Below are positions 37,401 through 52,173 of a stretch of DNA of 64,000 nt, piece by piece; position 1 is the first letter of the stretch; each line of letters starts with the position of its first letter. The notes under the pieces were generated by a model, which saw only the letters and a list, made by a program, of their open reading frames with translations, did no database searches and had not been told where the DNA came from. The translations under genes were made by a program, and so were the position numbers. The stretch is from Apus apus. Lineage: Eukaryota; Chordata; Aves; Apodiformes; Apodidae. The stretch spans positions 79,271,184 to 79,335,183 of the forward strand of contig NC_067283.1 in NCBI RefSeq assembly GCF_020740795.1. The letters are read 5' to 3'.

Positions 37401-40400
37401 TTGCAACCCCAACACTTTTTATTTTATCTACCACAATCTTGTACTGTCTAGTATTTCTTCTATTTTTAATCACAGGTAGCTGGTAAGCAATACCACAGTT
37501 AAGCCTGTTCTCAGATTTATACATGAAACAGAATAAAAACCTTTTTTTCCATAAATGGTACAATTTCACTGCCCACTTTCAGCTCGGCAATTCTTCTCTA
37601 TAAAAGGGGAATTCTTCTGTTTAAGTACTGGATTTTGCTAAGGAATTATTAAAATAGGTTTATTTTCAAACTCTATTCTGTGTCAATATATGGGGGCTAA
37701 AAAAAGGGGTCCTTTTATGCTAGTGGCTAGTGACTGCAAACTTCTTTCATGTCTCACACTTCTCCTGACAGAATCTGATGCGATACACTTCATTCAAACA
37801 CAAAAATCAAACAAAGAATAAATTATTTTCTTCATTCAGGACAACTTAGATAAATAATACAAAGCTGTTCCAGCTCTGCACCTTTCTGCAAGTCTGAAGA
37901 ACTGACCTCTTAACCCTAAAATCACAGTATGCTCATTTGGAGCAGGAGTCAACTTCTCAAAGTGAAATTGCCACCCCAGAGCAGTGAAATATTATCCCTT
38001 GGTTTAAGCTGCTCGGAGCCGTCATGGTACAAAGCGCACTGTGGTAAAAATTACAAATGAGATCTTCCTTTCCAGAGTCCAAATGCAGAAATATATTACT
38101 GTAATAAAACTGTAACATAGTACCATCATGAGAATCTCTCTCTATCCCTTTTTTCAGGGGTCCACAGCAATCTGGAGTCAGAGGAGGCAAGAGCCCAAAA
38201 TCTACTCAGTTTCTTCCAGCTGCTGTTCCAAGGAAGGCCACCTCATTTGCAGCCTAACTTCCCCATTTGCAAAATGGGAGAATATCACATTTCAGACTCA
38301 CAAAAGCTCTCCCTGATTACTACAGGTGTTGCAATGGGTTGGAGATATTTTTCCTTGTTTTAAAAAGCAAGCTCATTCTGTATGACTTCTTCACCCCATA
38401 ACTCCATTAGAAAAGGCAGGTTTTCTGCATTTTGGAACTGTACTGAATTACCCTCTCTGAAGCTTGCCACTGTATCTCAACTATTAGAATAGCATAATGA
38501 GCAAGTCACTCATCTAGATTTTATAGCACTGTGTTAGTTCTGTAATATCGAGCTGTAAAATCTCTGAAGATTTTCAAGTATTGTTGAAAGTGCCTTCTGG
38601 AACCAAACTCCTTTGCATTTAAGCCTCTGGGCTGAGAACATCTGCACATGGACATTTTGATTTATAGCTCTAAATACACACATTTCTCTCAGTTTCGGTT
38701 CACTTGATGAGGATTTTTTTTCAAGCTAAGAAAGCTCAGGTGTATCCAGCTGGATAAAGATGAAGCTACTGCTTGGCAGCCATCTTAGTGCTTTATTAAA
38801 GACAGATGTAAGAAAACAAAGTAATTTTCCTTAAATGGAACATTGTGAATGCTTGGAAAACTACAATAAGCCCCTTTAAACCTAGGTTTTCAGATGTTGG
38901 ACTGACGTGTCATGGTCAGCTCTGTGTTTTTGATATGTTTACTAATAAGATGCATGTATTTCTTAAAAGGACATGCCTTTTAAAAGTAATTATTCAAGTT
39001 TGAACAGATGCCAGAGGAAGCTCTAAACTGGTTCACTAACATTCCAAGACCTTTTTAAAGATTACACAAGTTTGAAAATTCTGAGTTATATTCATCACAT
39101 AATGCAGAAGCTGCTTTTCCTACCTACAGATCTGAGCTGTAGCAACTACATTATTATAGTTATAGAAAGTAGTGAACATTAGAAATGGCTTCCTTTACTA
39201 TGTGATTAAATATCAACCAGACATAGCTGGAGATGAGGCTCAGCAGAGCAGGATACAAAAGGATCATCTGCAAGGACAGGGAGGAATTAGGCATTTGAAG
39301 AGTGACAAGTTCAGGCAAATTCCCCTCAGTAGCAGCATTTTCACACTGTCCACTCCAACTAGTCTGTACTCTGAATTTTCAGAAGCCTTGATAAGTGAAT
39401 TAAGATCAGCAGTGCAAATTTGGCCAGGCAAATATTATCAGAGGAATGATGAACAGCCACGTAGGTCTCAGTTCTTAGAATCTGCACCAAGGGGTGAGCA
39501 GCTACAAAGGACCACACTACAGGATCAAAGCCACAAACTGAGTTTGTGAACCTATAACTTTGTACCCATTGACTTTAATGCAATGTTTTTAAATGTATAT
39601 TTTTATGTAATTTGTTTTTTTTGTAAGTTGATGAGGGGCATTCACATGCTGTTGCAGAGAATTACGTATCAGTCTAACTGCTCCCACGTATGTTATATTC
39701 TGGCAACTAAACATACATGAGGCTTTTGAAAAAATCTCATATCATTGTCTGTTGAACAGGCTCACAATCTATTTTGTAGTCAGGGGTTGGAAAATAAATT
39801 TATCTAAAGAGCAAAAAGGTTTTGGATGCATTTCAAAAATAAGCATAATTTCCATGTAAAAGTTCAAATAACTGTTACAGAGGAAGGAAAAAAGATTAAA
39901 CTTTTTTATGGTGTTTTTTGTGGTTTTTTTCATTTAAACTAAAAGTACTTTCATTATCATATTTGTCCAAGGCCAGTCAGAAAAAATGTTATGTATGACA
40001 AAAAATCTTAAAGATCCTAGCCTGGGAAAGAAGGGAGGTTAAAGTAACTAGACAATATAGGAATATAACCATATGGCATTCAGTTTCAAATGAACTCAGT
40101 TTCTATGAACTTGTATTTATTTCTAAATTGTCAGCTCATAATTTTGTCATAACCTCAGAATATTGGGAGTATTTTTAAAGCATCAGCTGCAGCATTTATT
40201 ACAAAAATAATCTAAACTTTCATTTCTAATCCTCATTTTAGCAAAAAAAAAGTCTTGAAAGAGTCCTAAACCTAGAAGACACTTTTTGTTTCATGGTTTC
40301 TTACAACATGACTCATTTAAGATGCCTAAGGGTGGGAAGACTGAGAGAAAGGTATCTGAAACAGTCATTTAAAACATTAGTATCAAGGTATTTCAGCCAT

Positions 40401-40544
40401 TCATACCTGTTAGCCTGGTATTCACATAAATTCAAGAAACACAAGAATTCTTTAAATTTTTTTTTTAAATGCTTGTGTTTCTCCTTTACATGCTTTGTCC
40501 TGACAAGTTAACCTTCCATATTCAGGAGTCAAGACATCTAACAC

Positions 40545-40575
40545 CATTTGAAGTAAACTAGTTTACTTTCAAATG
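40545..40575. repeat. 31-bp near-perfect palindrome
   Basis: The core AAGTAAACTAGTTTACTT (40551-40568) is a perfect 18-bp palindrome with no spacer. It is extended by CATTTG on the left and CAAATG on the right, with one unpaired T at 40569. Confidence 0.92.
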
Positions 40576-41266
40576 AAGAAGTCAAGAACAATTTTGTTGT
40601 CTACAATCTAGTTACAGGGCATCACTGCAAGATAATCTATGCTATTAGGTCTCCATCTACTGAGCTTGTGGAGTGTTTTGACATAAATTCCTTTGCCCAT
40701 TTGCACCTAACCGGTATTTTTGGTGCTCTGAGTGGTTTTCCAGCTGGAGCATTTTAACAGTTGTTTGATATTATTTATGTTATTTATAGCTTAACATTAA
40801 TCCACAAATTAAAACACAGGAATTTGAAACTAGTGGCCTATTAGGCCATAGCAACTTTTTTGCCTAGATATTTTTGTCCATCTTTTTTCCTATCTCATTC
40901 TTATTCTAACAATGGGCAAATACCTATATGCTATCAGACTAGATTAAAACCAACAAAGTTCTAAAACTCGTTTGGAGTAATGTGCTAGTATTATCTACTA
41001 TATCAAGTAACTGAGATACAAATCAATGTTCAATTTCAATATGGCTGAAAAGATGAGAGTTTCCTCACTTTTTTTTAAGTTCTAAATTCTACTTTCATGT
41101 GTTAAATTTCCAAAATTCAGTTAATGGCTCTTGAGCGTTCTCCTTACAAACTGTTCCTCAAAAACAGCTACAGGTGACAATGCAAAGCAAATACTCAGTC
41201 TTTACATCATTAAGCATAATTTTGCAGTTTCTCTCAAAGAATGCCAAAATAATGCCTAGAAATGCT

Positions 41267-41300
41267 AAAAAAAAAAAAAAAAGAAAAAAAAAAGAAAAAA
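41267..41300. repeat. Interrupted poly(A) tract
   Basis: About 34 bp of A with two single G interruptions. Confidence 0.85.
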
Positions 41301-44300
41301 GTTAATCTGCGATGACTGTCTGTAATTCAGTCCTTTCAAATTAGAATTAAAATGCAAAGTTTTATATTTAGGAGAGTCAAATTTAGCTAGGATCTTTGAT
41401 ACTGTGTCTAGCATTTGCCAGTACAACTCTCTTTAAATAAAAAACAGGAAAAAGAGAGAACAGGAAAAAGACTCCAGTACTGTTTGCTAGCCCTATTAAT
41501 TTAGAAGCTGGATCAAAGAATACTGAAACAGCAGCCCTGAAGCCAGGTAACTTTGTTGAACCTAACATTCAACATTTTTTTTTTCAAAAATCAAGTGTTT
41601 TATATGCAGCCCAACTGTATGATTTCTACAGTTACTCAAATCTGATCCTCAGTTACCAGAACTACATTCATACTAGCAAAGCAGCAGCTGGAAAACATTA
41701 GTATCAATGGTAAACCTGGATGGATATCAATATCTGCAAGTTAATACCCAGAGAAAAGAGGTATTACAGTTGTACATGGCCACCTGCCTATAAAGATTGA
41801 GAGCGATTAACTCTCAACTGAGCATTCACCCTCCTCAAACTGATTTAATGATTCTGAAATGTTGTTTAGAAGGTAATGGAAAGCAAATTCTTTACATCTG
41901 CCAAGGTACAATACCATTCCTCACTGTAAATTGCTGAGACCTACAGCTTCCCTTTGGCTAGCACCTCAGCACCACACTGCAGAGCAGAGTGCACCACTGG
42001 GCTTATGGAGATTCAGCACATGTGATAAAGCACATGGAATATAAGTCTTAATGCACAGATGAAAAAACATGAAACAATTAATTACATCTTTGACTACAAC
42101 AGGATGAAATTAAAAGCCTGGTTTTCCATTAGCACTTTAACTTGGACTAATATCTAAGAAAACATAAGGCCCTGTCTTCCTCATGTGACATTATCAAGCA
42201 GTTGATGGTTCTGTTAATAAACAGGCAGAAGGGAACAACAGGACAGTGACTTTGTGCACGTACACATTCTCCTGTTAAAAAGAGAGACATTAGACCATGA
42301 CTACAAATAAATTTTCCAGGAAGCAAAGTCTGGAGTCTGTAAAGAGGTAAGAAGATCTGAGTAAAGGGTATTCTTTCCTCTTCTTATAAGGTACTGGAAA
42401 GGCACAGAACTTAAAAAGAAAATAAAAATAAAATTAAAAAAAATACATTAAAAAATCACTTGCTAGAATATTAGCTACTGAAGTGCAGGGAATTACTGTA
42501 ATTCAGAAAATGAAGTTACTCACTGGCATTGTCCATACTGATCATGGTCTACCAGCAAATGTAATAAGCAATGCCAGAAAACCATTACTAAAAAGTTACT
42601 AAATTGGTCTTTATGCATTTTATTCAAATGTTGTGTAAGTATCTAACAAATGGTAGACATCTTTGCAGCCCCTGGGATTAGCAGTCACTTTAGGATGCCA
42701 CTGATTATGTCTGAGGTCAATCTGTGTAAATGTTGAAGAGTGAACTTGCTTTTATATCCAGCAGAGTTTGCAAGAGGAGAGGAAAGGACAAAAGGGCGAC
42801 CCTTTCCCTTTAGAACTTTTCTGAAGAAAGGATATCTCTTTATCTTCTTATATGACAGATACTGGAACATAACAGATCACCTCCCTCCCAGTGTTTGTCC
42901 TCTGTTTTTACCATGTGCCTCACTAAAGGAATGTCCAGCAAATTATCCTAGCATGCAGGGTAGTGTGGATCATTACACAGAGAAGGCAAGATGTCCTCTG
43001 TTCTAACCAAGAAACCAAAGTAACATATACACAGGGTCAGCATGGTCCATATTGCTGCTTAGATCTATATTGCCATGACAGACCATGAATGCACAAGTCT
43101 GAATGCACAAGATTAGGCCCAGCAAGACATCAAATGAAATGTAAGAGCAAAGTGTACAGAAAAAAGCAGTATACTTAACTCATTCTTGGTGAACAGCTAT
43201 TCAGTGTAGCTGGGCTGAGATGCATCCCTGACTTAGGAGTCTGAGCAATCTACATATGCCGCTACATTCAGCAGAAAAGAGTCATAAAAATTGTTGAACA
43301 GGTTGAAAAAATTCTCACCTTGAGTTTACAGCAGATAGAAAATACAAATTTTTCAGTTACTCAGCCACATAATTTTGTAATTTTTTTTTTAAACAAAGAT
43401 CTGAAATTAGAGGCAATAATCTAATCCTCTATAACTACTTTTAGAACTTTGTATTGCCATAACTATACAAATCATTTTTGTGTGCTGGAACTAATTTCTG
43501 TGCATGTTTTCCGTGACAACCAGGGATAATAAATTGCACAGTCTTCTGTTCGTCACCATCACCTTCTGATGTATGTCACATTCTGGTTCATACACTACCT
43601 TTCCTAAATTACCCTTCCCCCTCACTTACAGTGCCCCTTCACTTGTATGAAACACAGCCATCAAGGACTTCAGTAACAAAGAAATTCCCAAATTCTGCCA
43701 GTCTTCAGGCATTTTCCTGTCTGTTACCCTGCTTACAGTATTACAGTGATATTATGTGAAGTAAGACTGCCTCAAGAGTATAATTGCCACTCTCTATTGA
43801 CACAGGACACTTTAAAATGAGAACTCAGTAAGAGCCAGAGTTCAAGAATTGCACGCCCAGTCCAGCTGGATAACATACAAACATCTTACAACTCAGTCTT
43901 ATTAAATGAGTTCAGGGAAAGGGCATTGCTAAAAATGAAGAACAAATGTCTTGATTTACAGACCTCCACAGCATTTGCTGCAGTACATTAAACACTAACA
44001 GCAGTCATTTTTAATGCAGCCTTTTTCCCTGAGAAGCACATAATGACACCACATCTGTGCTGCTAAGGAGGAACCCAGAAAGGACACACAGTGTAATTCA
44101 TTTGTGATACCTTTTACCAAAAGCCTTTGCCAGCAGAAGGTAAAGATGGCAGTGTGTTGTTGTACAAAATATTGCTCCAGTTACTTAGACCAGGATCCTC
44201 AATCCTTGCGCTTCCTTTCTGATTGCCACACATCCAGGAACTTGCCTGTGGACAACCCAAGAGATGCTCTCAACAAAGACTGGGTTGCCCAATATGCTGT

Positions 44301-44478
44301 ACATCACCAAGTTTTAGGGACTCAAATTCATGCCTATAAGCAACAGGGCAGAAAATCTGAGACTATACATTCTTATTTTCACAGCAGGGATATGCTGATA
44401 CAAACGAGAGCACTGATTGTACTACTTTACTACTAAAAAACAATTGATCCACATAAATTATAATTGTTGAACAAAGGC

Positions 44479-44497
44479 TTTTTTTTTTTTTTTTTTT
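44479..44497. repeat. Poly(T) run of about 19 nt
   Basis: Uninterrupted T homopolymer. Confidence 0.9.
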
Positions 44498-46019
44498 CTG
44501 AAATATGCATAGACCTCTGTGCAAGAGCTCTGACAATTGCTTATGATGTGCTACTCCACTCTTTTCAAAGGTGCCTAAGCAACTTCCCACCGCACATTTT
44601 ATTTCTCAGTAACTGCAAAACACAACACAGGATAGAGTACACATCCAAGGTTCCCCTGGGGTGGATACAAAGCAGTGTCGAGTGTATCTGTCATGGTGGA
44701 ATGGGGTCAAAATGCCTGTCATTAATTCCAAAGTGAGCTGCTTTGATTTGGGACTTTAGGAGTGGAGCAGCAGCTCAGTTATCTAGTCACCACTAAGGGG
44801 TCTGAGAAGGCAGCATGTTGTACCACATGAGATTCAGCATCAAGTTCCTGCTTGCCATCCTCCTAATTCAGGATGACTGGAAATAAAAGAGCTCTATCTA
44901 GCCAAACAGGTTGAACTTTGGATCTCCAGCAGCCTAATCTGTCTCTCAGCACATGTATACAACATATGCAAAACAGCCTTCCCTCTTCCCACAACAGGAG
45001 AGGACCCTGGACACTGCCTGGGTGTAAATATTTCCACAAACGAACAGTGCAATTAAAATTAACTTGAAGCAGAACAGCTATTTGTCTTCCACACACTTCT
45101 CTGAGCGGAGGCGGAATTAGTGGAAAAGGGCAAAACTGTGCAGCAATTTTAGAGCTCACAAGTAAGGACCCTCCCCAGCACTGTAAGCACAAAAAACAAT
45201 GGCATCAATCCCAATATCTTCTTCCACTTTGGTGCCAGCTTGTTATCCAGTCTCTGGCAGAGGAAATGAGATCTCATAAGCAAGCATGAAAATTTTGCTT
45301 TTTCCTTTCCTCACCTGAAGCTTTGAAGATATTTATCTCATTTTTACCTACATAGGAATTTCTCCAGGTTTAGGCACAGCACTAGTTAACTTTCTACAGC
45401 TAAGCAGACAATCAGAAAAAGACTCACAGGATTATAAGGATCATGTATCCATGGTGATTTTAATAAGAAATCTTACTTGCAGTAGAATAGATAGAAGCAA
45501 GAAACAGAATCAGGCTTCACGGGTGATTTATTTTAGTTGATCTCCTAGGAAGTAGGATGTTACTGGTTTGAATTGAAGCCAAAAATTGCAAGCCTGGATC
45601 AAATTTTTGAGATTCAAACCCAAATATTGCTCTCAGAAACCAGGACAGTGTCTGTCTGTATCTTGAATATACCAGTTCTTTTTGATAAATTGCTTACAAT
45701 GTATTAAGTCAAGTTTTGACAGAGTCATGCTATGTTTTAATTTGTATCTTACTTCAACTGTCCTGTAAATTTCTGAAAGAGCAGTATTTATTCTTTTTCT
45801 CCCTAGGGCCACCCATGTTTAATAGTGCTCAGGTGGAGTATCCTAACATATATATACCTACTTTTTTCAATTCTTCAGCCAGGAAAAGGGCAGGAATTTT
45901 GCAGCATATGTCCAGGTACTGTGTAGAAAAGGAGCACTAAACAGTTAAGCTTTCATTTGAGTCTATATTTGAATTACATTATTTTTAAGAATTCGTATAC
46001 ATAAGAAAATACGTGTCTC

Positions 46020-46038
46020 TGTGTGTGTGTGTGTGTGT
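46020..46038. repeat. (TG)9 microsatellite
   Basis: Nine uninterrupted TG dinucleotides. Confidence 0.92.
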
Positions 46039-49000
46039 ATGTAGGTTCTACTGAATATGAGTGCCCCTTGTTTACAAAGCTGCTTCTTGGAACCACTGCT
46101 TAATGCCCCTTATTTCCTGCAGCTGATTGCTACATTTTCTGAAACACAATAAGTTTATGGTTACTATTTCTTTTAATAAGCTATTCTATCAAGCATTTCT
46201 GAATTGTTCACCACCACCTTATTCCCTGAGATCCAGGATAAACAGAGCATATGGCCTCACAGCACCCATGGGACTCAAAGTTGCCCAACTGCAGTTGTGT
46301 CCTAAGCAGGAAAGCTATTTGTGATGCTAGAGAGGCTATTCAGAGCCCATTTGGTTTCCTCTGTTGTCTACAGCTGTATTTTACTCAGTGCCCTTGCTCA
46401 ATCAGGGAGGAAGAAACCCCCAAGAAAACAATGTCAACAAAGTAAAACTTGTAAGAATAGAGATAAAAGAGACCTGTTTGCCTTGAAAGTGACTGTTGGA
46501 GGGAGCTGCCACGGTTTGGGTTTTAGGCTTGAACGAGCTAAGAGCAGAATGGAAATTATGTTAAAACTTCTGAGAAAAGGACTCTGACAAATGGCAAATC
46601 AGCAGTGAAATGTTTGCATTCCTTATGCAAGGTTCAATAGCTCTGTTCCCATAGCTACTGTATGTTGAGACGGATGATGTAGCTACAGCAACAGAGAGCC
46701 AACATCTATGTTCAATGTAAAATTCCTGTCATTACTTAATCCTTCTTTTACCTCCTTCCAAACTTCTAGAAGAGGAAAAAAATAGGGCTGACTTGTTATT
46801 TGAACGAATTAAAATTATGCCAAAAATATTAGAATTAAAAGATTCACTGCAGACAACCGGAGCTGTAATTTGCTTCCCCGGCACAAATTGCCTCATACCT
46901 TGTTTCCCCTCTCCACAGTGACTAGGGGCCATTGCTGTTTTGCTAAAAATGCTGTCACTGCATTACTCAATGAGCAACATTTGCCAATCTGCAGCTCCAC
47001 CAGGTCCCATTACTTTCAAGTGCAATGCCCCATAATTTATAAGCCAGTCCTTCCATTAGGTGTTCTTAGTTCTTTCTTATCTCCCCTCACCCATCATTTC
47101 TACCCCACTGCTATTTTGAAGAAATACTTCTACTGAGAAAATCTGCAAATTTTCATGGCAATTATTTGCCTTCACTTAACAGTGCTAGTTCCCTACATAA
47201 TTAAAAGGGAAATATTGCATCAAGCACAGAAAATGTTGTTTAAAGCACAGTCTTTTAATCTTCATTATGTTATTTGCCATCTCATTGCCAACTGGACAAT
47301 CTTTGGCAAAACAAGGATTTTGTTATATGTATATGCAGCTAAACAGAAAAGAGTTTAACCTTCTACAGTGATTTCTGCCTTAATTCCCCAATTCAAGTCT
47401 CACTAAAAAACAATAGGAGTCTCACCTAGCAGGATTTATACTGGGTCCTTAAGAGGAACAGTCAGCGCAAGCCTTGATTTCCTAAGGGTCCTACACAGAA
47501 ATACGCCCTTGTTATTGCAGAATGTAAACTTGGAGATACCAGCAAAAGCAGCACCCTGAGCTCAACTTAATTTTGCTTCAGTGTCCTATTTAAAACTGCT
47601 TTTTTCAAAGCTACCTAATCTCACCCAAATGGTTGGTCTTTGCTAGAACTATAAAATTATTAACCAACACTTAAGCCCTGACATAGTGTAAATTAGTCTG
47701 TAACTATGAATTAGAAAAGCTCTGAAGAAATTTTATGTTAAAAAGTCAACCCTAGAATATTCTCAGTTTAAAAACCCTGACCTCAGTGTTCAGAAATCCT
47801 CTCACAAGAGTCCAGAAAGCAGCAGAATGTCAGCGTAAATATTTAAAGCTTTAATAACAAGATGTTTATGCAAGCTCATAAATCCATGTGTGGCATAGCT
47901 TCCCAACATCTACACTGACATTGCTAATTTTGGTTTGCGTGGACCGGAGGAAGGCTCAAGTAAATACTGCAGAGAATTGTTTTTCCAGACCCATCCTTCT
48001 GGCAGTGCAGAATTGCTAAGGCTTGCAATGACATTTGATTAATGTCAGGATAATTTTTTTCCTGTCTGGGAAAGGTACAGCACAGGTAGTTCATGTGCAA
48101 AGTTACTCCTTCCCCAATGTCATTAGTCAACCATTTTCCATTAAAAAATAAGTGAAAAAAATACAAACACAGGCCAGGTTTCACTTTTTTCTGAACAGAA
48201 AGGTGACTACTCAGGTTATGAGATATGGCCATTTTAAAGATGAGGTGGGTTTTTTTTCACCCTCCTGGGCATTACAACATATCGTTCTGACTCTTCAGAA
48301 TATGGGTTCTGAAAGAGGAATGTTTCACAACGCAGCCCCAGCAGCACAGGCATGCACACCACACAGCCTGGGATGACAGAAACTGTGCAGGAAGTGAAAC
48401 CACTGCAAGTTCACAAGTTTTCAAATAGAGAGCTGAATATAGATACAAACTATGTCTGTGGAAGTGGAAGAAAAGTAGAGTTGATACAGTTCATGAAATG
48501 TAGTGAGAGACAGAAAAAACACACAGTAAAGAACTTCTGTTTTTTCTAAGCTGGACCTTTCTCATTTTAGTCACTTCACAGGTCACCCAAACAGCTTGAT
48601 ATTTCATGTGTACTATGTTTTTTTTAAGCAAATTTAGAAATAATCTCATTTTTTTCTAAAAAACTGCATCAGCTCTGGAAAATCTAACAATGTAATAGTC
48701 TGGTAGGTCGCCAGGTCTTCATTAACCTTGGTGTTGTAATACCTTTGAAGTAAAGCAGCAGAATGCCTTTAAACATCTTCGGCTAGCTATCATGTTGCTC
48801 TGCTGGAGTCCTCAATATCTTCACATTTAGGATGATTGTAGGCTCTGGATGAATTAACTGCAGAAAAGGAGATATGCTGTTCCATACAAACTCTCCATAC
48901 AAACAGTCAAACAGACACCATTGGGATTTCAATCAGAACTGGGAAAGGCTTCCTAAAGGCAAACAGAAATGTTTGTCATTGCCCTGTAAGTAACAGTTTT

Positions 49001-52000
49001 GAGGCCAAAAGTAAAAAGAGTAGGAGATCATCAACATTTTATCTTTAAACACTCAAGATTCCACCTGCATACCAGGGTAGTGTGAAACATGCCTGGTACA
49101 AGCCTAAGTAATGAGAAAAGAGGATTCAGAGGACATGGGTGCACTCTGTCACTTCCAGACCTAAACACAAACTGATTCATGCCTCAATGTTAACATCAGA
49201 TTCCATAAGAGTGAATGACCTGGGGAACCAGAGCTGCCTCTTCAAGTTGTCCATTCTGTGAAACCAAAAACTAAATGTTACAAGAAACTGCCCCTACCTC
49301 ACCTGGTCTTAGCTTGCTCTATTGACTTGAAAAGATTTTGAAAGGGAGAGATGCTGTATGACAGAAAATGAGCCACAGTTCCAGAGAAATGTAAGATCAC
49401 TTCTTGCATGCTGAGATAATGAAAGGAACTCTGAATGAATATAACCATTTCAATATTAGTGATGAATCCTGTAAAAGTTTAGTACAAAGCTGTGAAATAA
49501 TTTGCTGTGGGATTGCTCCAGGCATGCTAAAGGAAAGGAGTGCCACTGCTACTTCTTCCTGAAGGAGAGCTGGAAATCACCTTGGCAAACTGGATTCCAA
49601 TGCCAGAAAGGCAGTCTGAAGAGCAACAACAGGGAGTAATTTGTCAACCGTGACTATCCTCAAAACTCAACATTTCCAATATGCTAGTTTTGTGAATCAA
49701 AAACATATTTATAAAGAGAAATCCTCTGAATTAAAGAAAACTTAACAGAAACTGCCACTTCATTGTAGAGGCACCTATCTTAAGTTGTGTTTTTTAATCC
49801 ACAGTACACAATAAAAAATTCCAGATTTGGCATTATATTCCTACTGTTCTTCATTAAATTTACTCCTTAAATTTTACACTCTGATCCCTGGCATAACCTG
49901 AAGAAGGCAACTCACTCATCTGAACTATGCATTCCAGTGCATTTAACATAAGCAGTGCTGTCTCCCAGTAGTGCAATGGACTTCCATTGCAGCAACACAG
50001 ACTCAGCACAAGTCTGAAAAAGAAAGAAAAAATCCTCACAGGTAGAGTCAACCTTATGACTTCTGTCTTGCACTTACTATAAGAAATGCAGTAACTTACA
50101 CCAGCCCACCTGTGCTAGGAGAAAGAAGGTATTTTACGTGTGAAGACTTCAGTGCCACAGCATTATTTGATAAATATTGCCAGAGCTTCTCAAGCAAGCA
50201 ACTATCATACTCCAATCACTGTGTCAAAAATGAAGCTTACATAGATAGCAATGAAGAGTCAGTTATAAACAGCAGGTTATCTGCATTCATCCAGTAAAAC
50301 TAGCACTGAGCAAGAAAATTAGTCTTAACCAGTATTTTGGTAAGGAATCTGCAAATGAGAGGGGCAACATGGACAATCACCCCACAGATACTCATCTCAG
50401 TAACTACAGCATAGTTTAATAAAAAGTTTGCAATTTATAGCAATTCAGCTTTATTTCCTTCAACAAGGAGAAAGAAAATTTAAAAGTACATCAGTGATGT
50501 GGACAATATTTAATCAACAATTTTTTTGAGGAATCATCATGATGAAAAAAAACTTTATTCAGACAGCTCAATTTTTTTTTATTTATTTTTATTATATTGT
50601 TTGTGGGCACCAACAGTTTAGAATAAAAATGCTTCAAAGAGTCAAATAGGTGTAAACAGAAGCTTCCAGGAATTGGAAGAAAAAAAAAATGGGAGTTCCT
50701 GATATGAGTGAAGCCATTTACTTCTAAGAATGCATCCCAAAAGGGAAGATGCAAAAGTGATAGATGAACATGTTCATTTAAGAGTGAAAAAACTTCCTAA
50801 GAAATGACAGTGGGAAAAGTTTGTAACAGATCTATAAGCTGCCAAGAGATTACTGGTCTGATACACTTTCTATGTTTCCACCTGTATTTACAAGGTAAAA
50901 ACCTAAGATCTTAACACAGTAGAGCAGGACTGAGCAAATTCAGGTCTCCCTGCAGGCCTGTGCAACTTTTATCTATGTTCTTTCCTTTTACATACCTCAC
51001 CTATTCACTACTTCCAACACAGCAAGTATATAGAAAATTTTCTAAGTATTTAAATGGAAACATCTGACAGCTAAAATTAATTTTCTCCGGCAAAGGAGGT
51101 AATCCAGAGGGTGAGACTTCTGCTTTGAGGGAGTCATTTGCAAAGAACTCAACTCTCTGGGGTGAGGAGGGAATAAACTATCTCGGAGAATTTCTTAACC
51201 CATGAAAGAATTTCAATGCAGTGCAACTAAAGAAGCAGCTCCTTGCTCAAAGATGTGCTGCACTTGTTACAGAACTTAGTGCTTGCCTACCAGGCTCCAT
51301 TCATTTCTATAGCCCTCAATGGAAAAACCAATGCGATAAAACTTAGGCCAGGTAAGCAAAGGATTTAAAATAAACCTAAAGTAAGGAAGGATCGGTATTT
51401 TTGGAGATACTACAAGTACACAAAAGAATCAATGCCAGCTGGCAGACTCTGGGGCAGACAGCCTTCCAGAACAAACTATCCTGTGCCCTGGCACAAGGAT
51501 TTGGCAAGCTTTGCCATGTCTATTGGAAGTATACTTGCTGCGAGCCCTGGCAACAACAGGCAGGCTCCGACCTACACTGTGCCCAAGCAGGCAGGAGTGA
51601 GTGCAGGGAGAGGGGATGAAGGAGAAGAGCTGAGTACTAAAGGGAGCCTATGGTTAGGCAGGAGTCTGGGACTACTTCACACCACGTGGTAGCACGAGAA
51701 GTAGAACTGGGATGGGAATTGCCTGCAAGAAAAGCCCTGAGATTCTAAGACATGAAGGATTTGGGACAAGGACTAGAAAACAACATAAGAGAGATTCCTC
51801 ATGTCAAGAGATGTCTGTGACAATAATTAACTAGAGACAGCTCTGCACATCAAATCAACATCTTTGAAAGAGGCCATTACTGTGATAAGGCATAGGACAA
51901 TCATGCCAAACTGCAAGGGCAATGTCCCCAGAGCAGGAAAACAGAAGTGCCAGACAAGGGGAAAATCATTCTGTTGGGAACTGGAAGAGACTATGTGCTG

Positions 52001-52050
52001 GGCTGAGAGCCCCTGGCCAGAAACGATCTTTGCTACCATATTTGGGTTTG

Positions 52051-52173
52051 CGGGGCGGAGGGGTTCAAGGGGGAGGAAGATAAAAGGGGAAGTTCAAGGC
52101 AGCAAAGCAGTCTTTAATTCATACAAACCGATTTTGGTCTTTGTTCCAGTCTCTGTAGTGAACAAGAGTAAGT
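52051..52173 (+). promoter_or_regulatory. Candidate plus-strand promoter and first-exon donor inside BASP1 intron 1
   Basis: A GC-box-like CGGGGCGGAGGGG (52051-52063) lies about 16 bp before a TATA-like GATAAAAGG (52079-52087). GTAAGT, a strong splice donor, follows at 52168-52173, leaving room for a first exon of about 60 nt. The surrounding 51.4-52.3 kb is GC-richer than the rest of the intron. Elements are seen; function is inferred. It could be an old LTR promoter, the start of an antisense non-coding RNA, or chance. Confidence 0.25.

Noticed and set aside
39172..39549. 125-codon plus-strand frame in the intron
   Set aside because: No domain recognised; no splice sites or start context that would make it an exon; length compatible with chance.
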